From Allostella vacuolata (GTDB taxonomy: Bacteria > Pseudomonadota > Alphaproteobacteria > ATCC43930 > Allostellaceae): 64,000 nt of DNA. This document shows positions 51,285 to 59,953 of the stretch, in pieces; the stretch's first letter is position 1, and every line of letters starts with the position of its first letter. The notes below the pieces were generated by a model that made no database searches, was not told the origin of the DNA, and was given only the letters and a program-made list of their open reading frames with translations. The stretch is from NCBI GenBank assembly GCA_006739055.1, contig AP019702.1:4365388-4429387 (forward strand). The letters are read 5' to 3'. A program made the position numbers and the translations under genes.

Positions 51285-51755
51285 TCAGCCGGCGCGGCCG
51301 ACGGCGCGGACGCGGCCGCCTTCCGTGGCTTTCAGGTAGTTGTGGTACGCCGCGAAGGTCCGGAACTCGGCCTGGATGGCGGCCGAGGCCTCCCAGGCGG
51401 CCTTGGCCCGCGTCTCCAGCGGGACCGACGGGTCGGCGGCCGCCGGCACCGGCGGGGCGCCGGTCGAGGGCGGCGGGGCCGGCTGCTGGCCATCCTGCTG
51501 CAGGCCGGCCAGGATGCGCGCGCCGGACTGCTTCTCGGCCGCCAGGATGGCGACGGCCGCCTGTTCCGGCGTGGTCTTGCCGTCCGCCTTGAGCGTGGCG
51601 ATCAGGGCCTCGTGCCCGGGCAGGGCCTGGGCCTCGATGCCGAGGATCCGGGTGCGCTCGGCCGCCGCGGCGGCGGTGCGGATCTCGGCCACCTGGGCCG
51701 GGAAGGTCCCGGCCAGGCTTTCCGCCGTAACGGGCTGGTCGTTCTCGATCGTCAT
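51285..51755 (-). CDS. Nested scaffold protein (Nu3-like), in-frame inside the protease gene
   Basis: An in-frame ATG at 51755 (starting TIENDQPVTAESLAG) has GGGAG 9 bases upstream inside the protease gene, a good ribosome site. The 156-residue product is the helical tail of the protease. This is the same arrangement as lambda C/Nu3, in which the nested product is the prohead scaffold made in excess of protease. Confidence 0.65.
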   Translation of the reverse strand: MTIENDQPVTAESLAGTFPAQVAEIRTAAAAAERTRILGIEAQALPGHEALIATLKADGKTTPEQAAVAILAAEKQSGARILAGLQQDGQQPAPPPSTGAPPVPAAADPSVPLETRAKAAWEASAAIQAEFRTFAAYHNYLKATEGGRVRAVGRAG

Positions 51756-52643
51756 GCGTCGGGTCTCCCTCGAGGATGCGGCACGCGCCGCGAGATGGGC
51801 CAGGACCTGGTCGAAGCTGCCGACGCGGTCGGCCATGCCGATGCGCACCGCGTCGCTGCCGACTTCGACCCCGCCCTGGCCGAAATGGGCGATGACATGC
51901 TCGGCCGAGACGCCGCGATTGCGGGCGACGGCGGCCACGAAGCGGGTTTCCAGCGCGTCGAGCGTGCGGCGGATCTCGGCCAGGCCGTCGTCCGTGGTCG
52001 GGTCCGGGCGCTTGTTGCGGGCGTTGGACGAGACGACCTCGATCCGCCGGCGGCCGTTGCCGTCCGGCTCCTCCTGCACCTCGACGCCGGTCACGACGCC
52101 GATCGAGCCGACATAGCCGGTCTCCGCCACCCACAGCTCGCCCTGCGGCACCGCCGAGGCGATCCAGTAGGCGGCCGAGGCGCCGGCGCCGCGGACATAG
52201 GCGGCGATCGGCTTCGCCCCGCGGGACCCGTAGAGGAGGTCGCCGAAGGCGGCGATGTCGGTCGCGACCCCGCCCGGGCTGTCGACGTCGAGCAGGATGG
52301 CGCGGGTCTCCGGGTCGGCGCGTGCCTCGCGCAGCTGGCGCTCGAGGAGGGACACCGACGTCGCCCCGGAATACTCGGTCATCATGTTCGCGCGCGGGAA
52401 GATCGGCCCCATCACGGGCACGATCGCAACCCCATTGCGCATCGCGTAGGAGCGCCGGCGCTCAGCCGGGCGCCCGTCGTCGTCGTAGGCCTGGGGCTGG
52501 CCCACCAGGTGGCCGCGCCGCTCCCGCAGCGCCGCCAGCTCGGGCGCGTCCTGGCGGGCGGCGAGCGCCGCCAGGGCCGGCAGCCAGTCCGCCTCGATCG
52601 CCCACTGGCCGGCCAGGATGGCGCGATAGGCCCGGGTGGTCAT
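51285..52643 (-). CDS. S49-family prohead protease (lambda gpC-like) with C-terminal scaffold region
   Basis: 452 residues from the ATG at 52643, which overlaps the portal stop (ATGA). The N-terminal half is an S49 peptidase (SppA-like): LLDVDSPGGVATDIAAFGDL, and the serine nucleophile in RGAGASAAYWIAS; VAETGYVGSIGVVTG follows. The C-terminal 156 residues are helical, Ala/Glu-rich and carry no protease motif. This matches lambda C, whose C-terminal third doubles as the scaffold. It should mature the prohead. Confidence 0.88.
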   Translation of the reverse strand: MTTRAYRAILAGQWAIEADWLPALAALAARQDAPELAALRERRGHLVGQPQAYDDDGRPAERRRSYAMRNGVAIVPVMGPIFPRANMMTEYSGATSVSLLERQLREARADPETRAILLDVDSPGGVATDIAAFGDLLYGSRGAKPIAAYVRGAGASAAYWIASAVPQGELWVAETGYVGSIGVVTGVEVQEEPDGNGRRRIEVVSSNARNKRPDPTTDDGLAEIRRTLDALETRFVAAVARNRGVSAEHVIAHFGQGGVEVGSDAVRIGMADRVGSFDQVLAHLAARAASSRETRRMTIENDQPVTAESLAGTFPAQVAEIRTAAAAAERTRILGIEAQALPGHEALIATLKADGKTTPEQAAVAILAAEKQSGARILAGLQQDGQQPAPPPSTGAPPVPAAADPSVPLETRAKAAWEASAAIQAEFRTFAAYHNYLKATEGGRVRAVGRAG

Positions 52644-54268
52644 GATTCGTCCTCCTCTTCCGGACGATCCTCGTCCTGCTCCCGCTCGTCGTAGTCGCCG
52701 TCGCTCAGCGCCGGGCCGCCATTGTGGCCGATCAGGCCGTCGGCCTCGCGGCGGCGGCGTTCCTTGACCTGCTGGGGGTGGTTGACCTCCCAGTCGCCGC
52801 CGGTCAGCTCGGCCGTCTCGTCGTCCAGCGTCGTGAGGCCCGAATCCATGCGCAGGATCGCCGCGTCGACCTCCTTCTTCGGGTCGATCTGGCCCGGCGC
52901 CGGGCCGATCCAACGGGCGCCGCACCAGGCCAGCCGCATTTCCGGGCGATCGAAGAAGCCGGGCGCGCGCAGGTAGCCGCGGGCCACCGCCTCGGCCAGG
53001 ACCCACTCGTAGACCGGCTGGTGCAGGGCCTGGGCGAGCCAGGCCCGCACGGTCCGGAAGAAGTGCCAGGCGTCCAGCAGAGCGGCCCGGGCTGCCGAAT
53101 ATGAGGCCGTAAAGGTCTTGAGCAGCACCTCGGAGGGCAGCTCCAACGCAATGCCGATCTGGCGGACAATCGCCATGAAGAACGGATCGAACTGGGAGTT
53201 GGGCCGGCCGGACTCGAAGGCGGCGACCTTTTCGTCGGGGCCCAGATCGATGATCAGGCCGCCCTCGTCGATATGGATCTTCTCCTTCTTCCCGGCGCCG
53301 GCGCCCGGGTTGACGGAGCGCAGCGGCGAGGCCGCCGGGCCCTGGGCCGAGCTGCTCTCGATCGCAAAGCAGCTGGTGACGACGGCCGCCATCAGCTCCG
53401 CGTTGCTGTAGCGGCCGAGCTGCTTGAGCGGCTCGATCACCGGCGCCAGGAACGGCTCGCCGCGGTGCTGGCCGATGTAGAGGCGGCGGAAGATGTGCAG
53501 CACATGCTGCTCGCCCGAGCCGGCGCCGAAGGCCGGGACATAGGTCGAGCCGGTGTCGAGCCGCCCGAGGTCGCCCGGATGACGGTTGCGGAAATGGTAC
53601 CCCACCGGGGCGCCATCGGCGTCGATCTGCACCCCGGCGCGCAGCGTCTCGTCGTCGCGCCGGCCCTGCGGGTTGGCCAGGCGGGCGCCCTCGACCACCT
53701 GCAGCGCCAGGGCGAAGCGGCGGCCCGGCCGCTCCTTCCACCGCCGGATGACGGCGCAGTCGCCCTCCCCCAGCATCGCCCGCAGCACCAGGTCGTCGAG
53801 CCCGCCGGTCAACCGCTGGGTCCGGGTCACATCGATGTCGATCGAGGAGGTGCACTCGCGATAGAGCGCCTCGGCCTCGTGCTCCCAGGCGTCGGCCGCC
53901 TCCTCCCCGATCCCCAGCCGCTTGCGGTCGATCCGCGCCTTGAGCTTGAGGCCGGGGCCGACGACCTTGGTCACCGTGCCCGACAGGGCGCCGCGCGCGA
54001 TCGGGTGGTTGCGCACCAGGGCGAGGCCGCGGTCGCGCAGGTCCGGCAGGTCGGGCAGCAGGGCCGCGTCGGCCGAGCTGCCGCGCGGCCGCCAGCGCTG
54101 GGTCGCGGCCCGGTCGCGCCGGGCGCCGTCATACCCGCCGTAGCTGCCGCCCCCGGTCAAGGCCGAATACTGGGCGATCTGGGCCCGGGCGACGATGCGG
54201 CGCGCGGCCGTGGCCGGCGCGAAATAGGCGATGGCGCGGTCGAGGCGGGACGGCGGCGGCAGCTTCAC
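52640..54268 (-). CDS. Phage portal protein, lambda family
   Basis: 542 residues. Contains the lambda-portal landmarks LALVRNHPIARGALSGTVTK, GEGDCAVIRRWKERPG, VVEGARLANPQG and the middle region IELPSEVLLKTF-like ALELPSEVLLKTFTASYSAA. The C-terminus is acidic (DEREQDEDRPEEEDES). It forms the dodecameric ring at one vertex through which DNA enters and to which the connector binds. It overlaps the neighbouring genes at both ends by 4 bp (ATGA), so expression is tightly coupled. Confidence 0.92.
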   Translation of the reverse strand: MKLPPPSRLDRAIAYFAPATAARRIVARAQIAQYSALTGGGSYGGYDGARRDRAATQRWRPRGSSADAALLPDLPDLRDRGLALVRNHPIARGALSGTVTKVVGPGLKLKARIDRKRLGIGEEAADAWEHEAEALYRECTSSIDIDVTRTQRLTGGLDDLVLRAMLGEGDCAVIRRWKERPGRRFALALQVVEGARLANPQGRRDDETLRAGVQIDADGAPVGYHFRNRHPGDLGRLDTGSTYVPAFGAGSGEQHVLHIFRRLYIGQHRGEPFLAPVIEPLKQLGRYSNAELMAAVVTSCFAIESSSAQGPAASPLRSVNPGAGAGKKEKIHIDEGGLIIDLGPDEKVAAFESGRPNSQFDPFFMAIVRQIGIALELPSEVLLKTFTASYSAARAALLDAWHFFRTVRAWLAQALHQPVYEWVLAEAVARGYLRAPGFFDRPEMRLAWCGARWIGPAPGQIDPKKEVDAAILRMDSGLTTLDDETAELTGGDWEVNHPQQVKERRRREADGLIGHNGGPALSDGDYDEREQDEDRPEEEDES

Positions 54269-54489
54269 AGCGGCACCGCCTGGCGGACGCGGCCCTGGCC
54301 GGTCGCGGCCGCGGCCAGCGCCTGCACCCGGCCGTCCCAGTAGGTGACCTGGCGCAGGACCTCGCCCGCGTCGGCGCGGGTCAGCTGCCGCTCGCCGATG
54401 CGATAGGACTGGTTGCGGGCGACCGCCTCGGACGCGGCCAGCCAGGCGGCCAGCTGGGCCTCGGCCTGGGCGAGCGTGATGCCGGCCAT
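54265..54489 (-). CDS. Small connector-like protein (DUF6148/gpW-like)
   Basis: 74 residues (MAGITLAQAEAQLAAWLAAS, then YRIGERQLTRADAGEVLRQV). Small helical proteins of this type lie between terminase and portal genes and join head to tail, like lambda W. Its ATG overlaps the terminase stop. A longer open frame upstream runs over the terminase gene and is a shadow. Confidence 0.75.
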   Translation of the reverse strand: MAGITLAQAEAQLAAWLAASEAVARNQSYRIGERQLTRADAGEVLRQVTYWDGRVQALAAAATGQGRVRQAVPL

Positions 54490-56639
54490 CAGTGCGTCAC
54501 CCGCCCGCGCACGCTGCGGCCGCGCGGCGCGGCCTCCACCGGCGTCTCGACCGGGGCGGCGGCGACCGTCCCCACCTGCCCTGCCGCCGCCCCCGCCGTC
54601 TCGCCGGGCTGAGACGCCTCCGCCACCGTCGCCGGCAGCGGCGGCGCCCACAGCGCGGCCAGATCCCGTTGCACATCCTCCGCCTGGGCACCGCGCCGGG
54701 CGGCGAGTGCCGCCCAATCCTCCGGCGTCAGGCTGTCGGTCAGGTGGTGGGCGAGCGCCCGGGCGTAGACCGCGCAGTCGAGCGCCTCGTTGCGCCGGGA
54801 CGCCACGATCTTGACCCACTCGCGGGCGACCAGGCCGTTGCTGAGCGGGCGGGACTTGAGCATTTCCGCGGTCAGCTGCTGGGTGATTTCCTGGTCGACC
54901 AGCTCGTTGAGATGGAGGGCGCCCAGCGGCCAGGTGCCGTCGGCGTCCGGCCCCTCGATCGTCTTGCGCAGGCTGGCGTAATGCTCGGACTTGAGGTCGT
55001 AGGTGCCGACCGGCCAGGCCAGGACCGAGCCCAGCTTGCGGCCCTCGTAGTCGATGTCGCGCGGGCTGGCGGTGCCGAGCGGCGGGCGCTTCCAGCCGCC
55101 CAACGGGTCGAGGACGAAGACCTTGCCCGAGGCGGCGTGGCGCCGGCCCCAGCGGTAGACCTGCTGCGACAGGTAGCCGCTGTCGATGCCGATCGCGTCG
55201 AGCGTCCAGCGGCCGCCGCGCGCATCGCGCCAGGCGCGCTCGACCAGCGGGTCGAGGCCCTTCCAGGTCGCCGGGTCGGCCGGGTCACCGGCGACGACGC
55301 CGCGATCGACCAGCCAGCCGGACAGGCCGACCCCCCAGCCCCAGACGTACCATTCGAGCCGGTCGTCCTGGACGTCGGCACCGGCGGTCAGCAGCAGGAC
55401 GCCGGTCGGGACCTGGCGCGGCGGCCAGGATTCGCGCCGCTCGAGGAGGCGCTCGGCATCGGGCGCGTCGCCCCGCTCCTCCCACGCCTCGCCCAGGGTC
55501 TGCTGGGAAAACGCCTTCTCCTTCAGCGGCTTGCCGCGGCTGTCGAGGAACTCCTTGGCGATGCGGTCCCAGGTGCCGAGCTTGCTGTAGGCCTGCCAGA
55601 TGGCAAAGCCCGCGTCGCGGCCGGCGCTGTCCCGGGCGCGCCAGGCGGGCAGGGCCTCGGGCGCGATCACCGCCGGCGGGACGACGCCGTCGGCGTCCGG
55701 GTAGGTCTTGATCCAGACGCCGGCATCGAGCATCGCCTCCTTGTGGTGATGCTCGATGCGTTGCTCGCAGGCGGCGGCCTGGCAGACGAAGTGGGTGCCG
55801 AAGGGGGCCGCGTCGGCGAACCGCATGTTCCCGAACAGCAGCTGCTGGTACCGGCCGCAGTGCGGACACGGCAGGTAGCGGCGGCGCTGGTCGGAGGCGG
55901 CCTCGCCCTGGGTGATGCGGCAGGAGCCGAGGATGCCGGGGGTCGAGATGTAGAGGCGCTTCGGGCGGTACGTCTCCCACGCCTTGGCCCGGGCCAGCGC
56001 CTGGTCGACCGGGTCGCCGCGGTCACCGGCTTCCTGCGGATACTCGGACACCTCCTCCAGGATCATGGTGTGGGCCGAGACCATCTGCAGCCCGGCCGAG
56101 CTGTTCGCCCCGGTGAGGACGCAGAAGCCGTTGGGGAAACGCTTGTGCGAGCCGGTCGAGCTGTCGCTGTCGCGCGACTTCACGCCCTCGATCCGCCCGG
56201 CCAGCGCCGGGGTGGCGTCGATCGTCGGCTGCAGCTTGATCTTGTTGTACTTCTTCGCCTCGTCGATCGTCGGCAGGATGATCACGATGGGCCGCGGGCG
56301 GGTCGGCGAAGCGCCCTGCACGGTCGCCCCAAAGAGGTTGAGCCCGGCCTCGGTGCCGGAGATCTGGGCCGACTTCCGCACCCATGTGTCCGAGTAGGGC
56401 GCGCCGTCGGAGACGCACTCGTGGATCTCGACCAGGTGCGGCGCCAGCTCCGGATCCCACCGGCCGGGCCTGGGCGAGCCGGACTCCGGAGCGACGATCC
56501 GCTCGGCGACGGCCCAGGCGTCGACCGACAGGATCGGGGCCGGTACCAGGGCGGCGAAGAAGGCGGCGAACGCGACGGCGCGCGCGACCGGCATGGCCGG
56601 GAACCGCGGGTCGTCAGGCGAGCTGGCGTCGGTATTCAT
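54489..56639 (-). CDS. Terminase large subunit, GpA family
   Basis: 716 residues. The N-terminal ATPase includes YSDTWVRKSAQISGTEAGLN with the Walker A-like turn of this family and the acidic MILEEVSEYP Walker B; a CPHC...C..C zinc-ribbon-like set (YLPCPHCGRY) is typical of GpA terminases. The C-terminal nuclease has TAGADVQDDRLEWYV and DAIGIDSGYLSQQVY acids. It cuts concatemeric DNA and drives packaging. The first ATG (56639) overlaps the small subunit by 26 bp; a second at 56594 is possible. Its C-terminus carries an Ala/Pro-rich extension beyond the usual family end. Confidence 0.92.
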   Translation of the reverse strand: MNTDASSPDDPRFPAMPVARAVAFAAFFAALVPAPILSVDAWAVAERIVAPESGSPRPGRWDPELAPHLVEIHECVSDGAPYSDTWVRKSAQISGTEAGLNLFGATVQGASPTRPRPIVIILPTIDEAKKYNKIKLQPTIDATPALAGRIEGVKSRDSDSSTGSHKRFPNGFCVLTGANSSAGLQMVSAHTMILEEVSEYPQEAGDRGDPVDQALARAKAWETYRPKRLYISTPGILGSCRITQGEAASDQRRRYLPCPHCGRYQQLLFGNMRFADAAPFGTHFVCQAAACEQRIEHHHKEAMLDAGVWIKTYPDADGVVPPAVIAPEALPAWRARDSAGRDAGFAIWQAYSKLGTWDRIAKEFLDSRGKPLKEKAFSQQTLGEAWEERGDAPDAERLLERRESWPPRQVPTGVLLLTAGADVQDDRLEWYVWGWGVGLSGWLVDRGVVAGDPADPATWKGLDPLVERAWRDARGGRWTLDAIGIDSGYLSQQVYRWGRRHAASGKVFVLDPLGGWKRPPLGTASPRDIDYEGRKLGSVLAWPVGTYDLKSEHYASLRKTIEGPDADGTWPLGALHLNELVDQEITQQLTAEMLKSRPLSNGLVAREWVKIVASRRNEALDCAVYARALAHHLTDSLTPEDWAALAARRGAQAEDVQRDLAALWAPPLPATVAEASQPGETAGAAAGQVGTVAAAPVETPVEAAPRGRSVRGRVTH

Positions 56640-57177
56640 CGCGCATGGCCTCCAGGATCTTCCGGTCCTCGTCCTCGATCGCCGTCATGACCTCGGCCAG
56701 GTCACGCCGCCCCGTCACTCGCGCGCCCAGGCGGCGCGACCGCTCGGCCAGGCCGCGCTGGACGATGCCGGCCAGCTCGGCGAAGGCCCGGTCGGTCGCG
56801 GCCCGGCTCAGCAGCTCCTTCTCCCGCTCGGCGTTCTCGCGCTCGAGGCGGCGGATCTCCTGGTCGAGCTTCTGGTCGCGCTTACCGGCCGTCGTCTCGC
56901 GCCGCGGCGCCGGCGGGCGGATGTCCAGCTCGCCGGTGCGCGTGCCCTTCGCCTTGCCGTGGTCGAGCCGGTCCGCGCGGGCGGCCCGGGCCTCCTCGAC
57001 GTCGACCAGCGGCTCGGCCGACGAGCCGCGGTTGGGGATGATGCCGGCGGCCAGCTGTCGCGACACCGTCGACGGCGCCAGGCCGAGCGCGGCCGCAGCA
57101 GCACGCACCCCGACGAGCGGTGCCTGTTGCATGTTCCAGCCTGTTGCAAAGGTGCGGCGTTGCATCAGAAACAACAC
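56614..57177 (-). CDS. Terminase small subunit (Nu1-like)
   Basis: The N-terminal part is a helix-turn-helix (RAAAAALGLAPSTVSRQLAA), then a charged helix likely to form a coiled coil (KLDQEIRRLERENAEREKEL) and a C-terminal helical region. This is the layout of lambda Nu1-like proteins, which bind the packaging site and recruit the large subunit. The start is uncertain: ATGs at 57165 and 57132 lie inside the repeated GTTGCA tract. It precedes terL with a short overlap. Confidence 0.8.
   Translation of the reverse strand: MLFLMQRRTFATGWNMQQAPLVGVRAAAAALGLAPSTVSRQLAAGIIPNRGSSAEPLVDVEEARAARADRLDHGKAKGTRTGELDIRPPAPRRETTAGKRDQKLDQEIRRLERENAEREKELLSRAATDRAFAELAGIVQRGLAERSRRLGARVTGRRDLAEVMTAIEDEDRKILEAMRDEYRRQLA
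57122..57164. repeat. GTTGCA repeats at the start of terS: candidate packaging-site element
   Basis: GCCTGTTGCA occurs at 57122-57131 and 57139-57148 (period 17), and GTTGCA again at 57159-57164. Small-subunit binding sites near terS can be repeated in this way, but the repeats are also partly inside a possible coding region. Confidence 0.35.
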
Positions 57178-57179
57178 CG

Positions 57180-57409
57180 GTGACTAGCGAAACCCCGGGG
57201 CTCCGCGACCCGTGTTGCGGGCTCGGGCCGGGAGGACCCGCGTCGCCCCGGCGCGGGGGGGTGCGGGGCGGTCGGGCGAGGGGTCGGGGCGGGGCCTAGG
57301 GCGCGCGTGGGAGGGCCTGGGACGACGAAGCCCCGCCGATGAGGGCGGGGCTTTGAGACGCTCACGCTGCGCCTGAGGGTGCGGAATGTGTCAAGGGCAC
57401 ATCGTAACG
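57180..57409. other. Gap between early and late genes with a hairpin (57328-57353)
   Basis: No coding frame is convincing. A near-perfect 10-bp stem, AAGCCCCGCC/GGCGGGGCTT, with a six-base loop lies at 57328-57353. It has only short A/T runs on either side, so it could be a weak terminator read through with antitermination before late genes, or a packaging-site structure. Function not known. Confidence 0.5.
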
Positions 57410-58081
57410 TCAAGCGGGGGCGAGCCACGGGCGACGCGGGGCGGCCGGGCCGGTCGCGTGCCAGCGCACCAGGCGGGGCGCGACCACTCGGCGGAGGGCG
57501 ACGAGGTCGTGCCACCAGGCGAGGTAGGCGGTGCGCGCGGCGACGATGACCTCGACCGGGTCGCGGTAGACGATCGGACACCAGGGCGCGACCGGGTTGC
57601 GATGCCGATCCCACTCTCGCACGACCGTCGGGTAGCCGCGGCCGTCCAGCTCCGGCTCGTAGCGGGTGCGGGCGCGCAGCTTGCAGTCGGGCCGGGTGCC
57701 GCCACGGCCATGCTCGGCCAGATGCGCGAGCCCGAGCCGGCCGATCGCATCGTGCACCAGCTCGGCATCCGGATGCAGATCGAAGGCGCCCGCCCCGCCG
57801 CCCTGGACCATGGGCCGCGAGTAGTCGAGCGCACCGGCCCGGAGCCACCCGCGCTCCCGCCCGAGCCCGGACGCAGAGCGGTGCGCCTGCTGCTGCTGAT
57901 AGGTCCAGGCGACGATATCCTCGATATCGCGCGCCTCCCGGATCTTGTTCCGGGTTTCGTTCCGCCGCCGTTCCGGCTTTCGTTCCGGGCTACTCCATTG
58001 ATCTCTTTGGACAATCTCAAGGAAAGGAAGGGGTGGAACAGCGGAACACATGTTTTGGCCTCCTAACGAGAAAACAGCCAT
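57410..58081 (-). CDS. Hypothetical phage protein, last early gene
   Basis: 223 residues from the ATG at 58081 (or 58051). The central part (NKIREARDIEDIVAWTYQQQ; LDYSRPMVQGGG; TVVREWDRHRNPVAPWCPIV) has many Trp and charged residues and looks folded. Overlapping frames in the same stretch are less protein-like. Position after the replication genes and before terminase is typical of phage recombination or late-regulator genes, but no family is recognised. Confidence 0.55.
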   Translation of the reverse strand: MAVFSLGGQNMCSAVPPLPFLEIVQRDQWSSPERKPERRRNETRNKIREARDIEDIVAWTYQQQQAHRSASGLGRERGWLRAGALDYSRPMVQGGGAGAFDLHPDAELVHDAIGRLGLAHLAEHGRGGTRPDCKLRARTRYEPELDGRGYPTVVREWDRHRNPVAPWCPIVYRDPVEVIVAARTAYLAWWHDLVALRRVVAPRLVRWHATGPAAPRRPWLAPA

Positions 58082-58195
58082 GGAGCGCGCTTGGCGCCGT
58101 TCCCCGTTCCGCCTGCGACCTAAGCCATTGATCGGGCGAGGAAACAGCCGGAACGGAAGGTGGAACAGCGGCGGAACCGGCCGTTCTGCCGTTCC
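57947..58195. repeat. Cluster of 12 GGAAC/GTTCC pentamers
   Basis: Copies in either orientation begin at 57947, 57959, 57970, 57982, 58035, 58043, 58099, 58106, 58150, 58162, 58173 and 58191, over about 250 bp. Half lie in the upstream part of the 223-residue gene and half in the 144-bp gap before the helicase stop. Iteron-like sites next to a helicase gene suggest a replication origin or a regulator binding zone, but this is inference. Confidence 0.45.
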
Positions 58196-58225
58196 GCCGC
58201 TCGCAGGAGTGGACGCGCCGATGCG

Positions 58226-59662
58226 CTACCCCGACTGGGCCGACAGCACGTCGTCGCCCGGGGTGGCAGGGGTGGGCAGCAGGCCGGCCGGGATGATGAC
58301 GCCGCGGGCGCGATGGCCGTCGAAGCGCAGCGGCGGCGCCGGCTGGGCGCCGGGCAGGCGCAGCAGCGCCCGGGCCCAGCCGCCGCCCCGCCACGCCTTG
58401 TCGCGGAAGAAGCGGCTGAGCGCCTCGTGGCTGTTGGCGACGACCAGGATCGGGCCCGGCACCTCGACCTCGCGCTCGCCCTCGCGCCAGCGGAGCGCGT
58501 CGAGCTTGACGAGCAGCCCGTAGGTCTTGAGCGCCTCGCGGGCCTCGGTGCCCTCGGTCTTGAGCGCATCCATCAGGACGCGGCCGACGGTCGACTTGTT
58601 GCCGCCGCGCCAGTGGTCCAGCTGCGTCGTCATCAGGACGGCGAGGCAGCGGCGCGGGTCGCTGTCCTCTTCGTCCTCGGCGCGCAGGCGGAAGATCATC
58701 GGCTCGACCTTGTCGACGATCACGCTCGCGCTGTCGCTGTCGAGCGGCCGGTCGTTGTGCATCATGGCGCCGGCGGCGAGCAGGGTGCCGAGCTGGTCGG
58801 CCTGGCGGCCGTCGCAGCCCCGCTCGATCAGCATCGAGCGCAGCATGCCGAGGTTGTCGACGAAGCGCTGCCAGCCGGCGACCGCCCGGGCGCGGAGCGC
58901 GGCCGACCGCTCGCCCGCCCAGAGGGTCGCCTGCACGACCCGGTCGGCGGCGCCGACATCGGTGCCGGGCGGCTGCAGCTCGACCTCCGTGATCCGCGAG
59001 CGGTCCTGTGGCTCCAGCATCGGGGCGTTGATCGCGGACAGGTAGACCGCGCCCGACAGCGAGAACCGCTGCGCCCCGTGGCCGATGGTGCCGCGCAGGC
59101 CCTGGACCCCCTCGCCGCCCGACATCTGGCGCAGCAGCTCGATCAGCTTTTGCACCCGGTCGGTGTCGCCCTCGGCCTCGTCGAGGACCAGGCCGCGGCC
59201 CTCGTTGGTGAGCGCCTGGCGGATGCCGGCCTCGGTGTAGTTGTTGACCATGCGGGACTGCGGCCCGAGCGCGGCATCGACCAGGGTCGCGAGGCTGGAT
59301 TTGCCGCAGCCGCGCTCGCCCGAGACCAGGAAATGCGGTCGCCAGCGCGGGGCCGCCCCGAGATAGCCGACGGCGATCCAGCCATAGAGCAGGGTGCGGC
59401 CGGCGCGTTGCTTGGTCGACCACAGGCGGAGATGGTCCGCCAGGGTGCGCGCCGTGGCCTCGTCGGCCGGCACCAGCGACGGCCGGGCGATCGACGGCGC
59501 GGAGGGGTAGAGCGCCGGGCCGATCCGACGGCCGGCCGGGTGCCAGTCGTCGCCGATGCGGACCGCGTCGCCGCAATGAACCAGGATCTGGTCGCCGTGC
59601 CGCCAGACGCCGAGGGAGCGGACGGGCGTGTCGTCGTCCCACAGGCCGGCGGCCGCGCACAT
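58226..59662 (-). CDS. Phage replicative helicase-like ATPase
   Basis: 478 residues from the first ATG (59662). A P-loop (VSGERGCGKSSLATLVDAAL) and Walker B (RGLVLDEAEGD) are followed by RGTIGHGAQRFSLSGAVYLS and SRITEVELQPPG, typical of phage helicase-loader or primase-linked ATPases. The same frame is open without a usual start to about 59947 and encodes plausible sequence (RDGVYVVTAASGEVRRLGVR), so the true gene probably begins near 59954, overlapping the prim-pol stop, but that ATG frame ends after six codons and requires a +1 shift. It should unwind DNA with the prim-pol. Confidence 0.8.
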   Translation of the reverse strand: MCAAAGLWDDDTPVRSLGVWRHGDQILVHCGDAVRIGDDWHPAGRRIGPALYPSAPSIARPSLVPADEATARTLADHLRLWSTKQRAGRTLLYGWIAVGYLGAAPRWRPHFLVSGERGCGKSSLATLVDAALGPQSRMVNNYTEAGIRQALTNEGRGLVLDEAEGDTDRVQKLIELLRQMSGGEGVQGLRGTIGHGAQRFSLSGAVYLSAINAPMLEPQDRSRITEVELQPPGTDVGAADRVVQATLWAGERSAALRARAVAGWQRFVDNLGMLRSMLIERGCDGRQADQLGTLLAAGAMMHNDRPLDSDSASVIVDKVEPMIFRLRAEDEEDSDPRRCLAVLMTTQLDHWRGGNKSTVGRVLMDALKTEGTEAREALKTYGLLVKLDALRWREGEREVEVPGPILVVANSHEALSRFFRDKAWRGGGWARALLRLPGAQPAPPLRFDGHRARGVIIPAGLLPTPATPGDDVLSAQSG

Positions 59663-59953
59663 GCGGATGATCTCGGCCGCCGCCAGCTTGACGTTCCAGT
59701 CGGCAATCCTCTGCCCCTCCTTGTTGAAGCGGGGGAAGCGGTCGATCAGCCACGCCGTGTCGCCGTTGCAGATCGACAGGATGCCGTTGGCCGACAGGTC
59801 GCGGACGCCGAGCCGCCGGACCTCGCCCGAGGCGGCGGTGACGACGTAGACCCCGTCGCGCTGGCCGAGCGGGGAGAACGGGCAGCGGGGGCCGTCATCG
59901 TCGCCGCCCCGCCCCCGGATCGGGTCTATTCTCTCACCTGTTTTGTTTTACCA

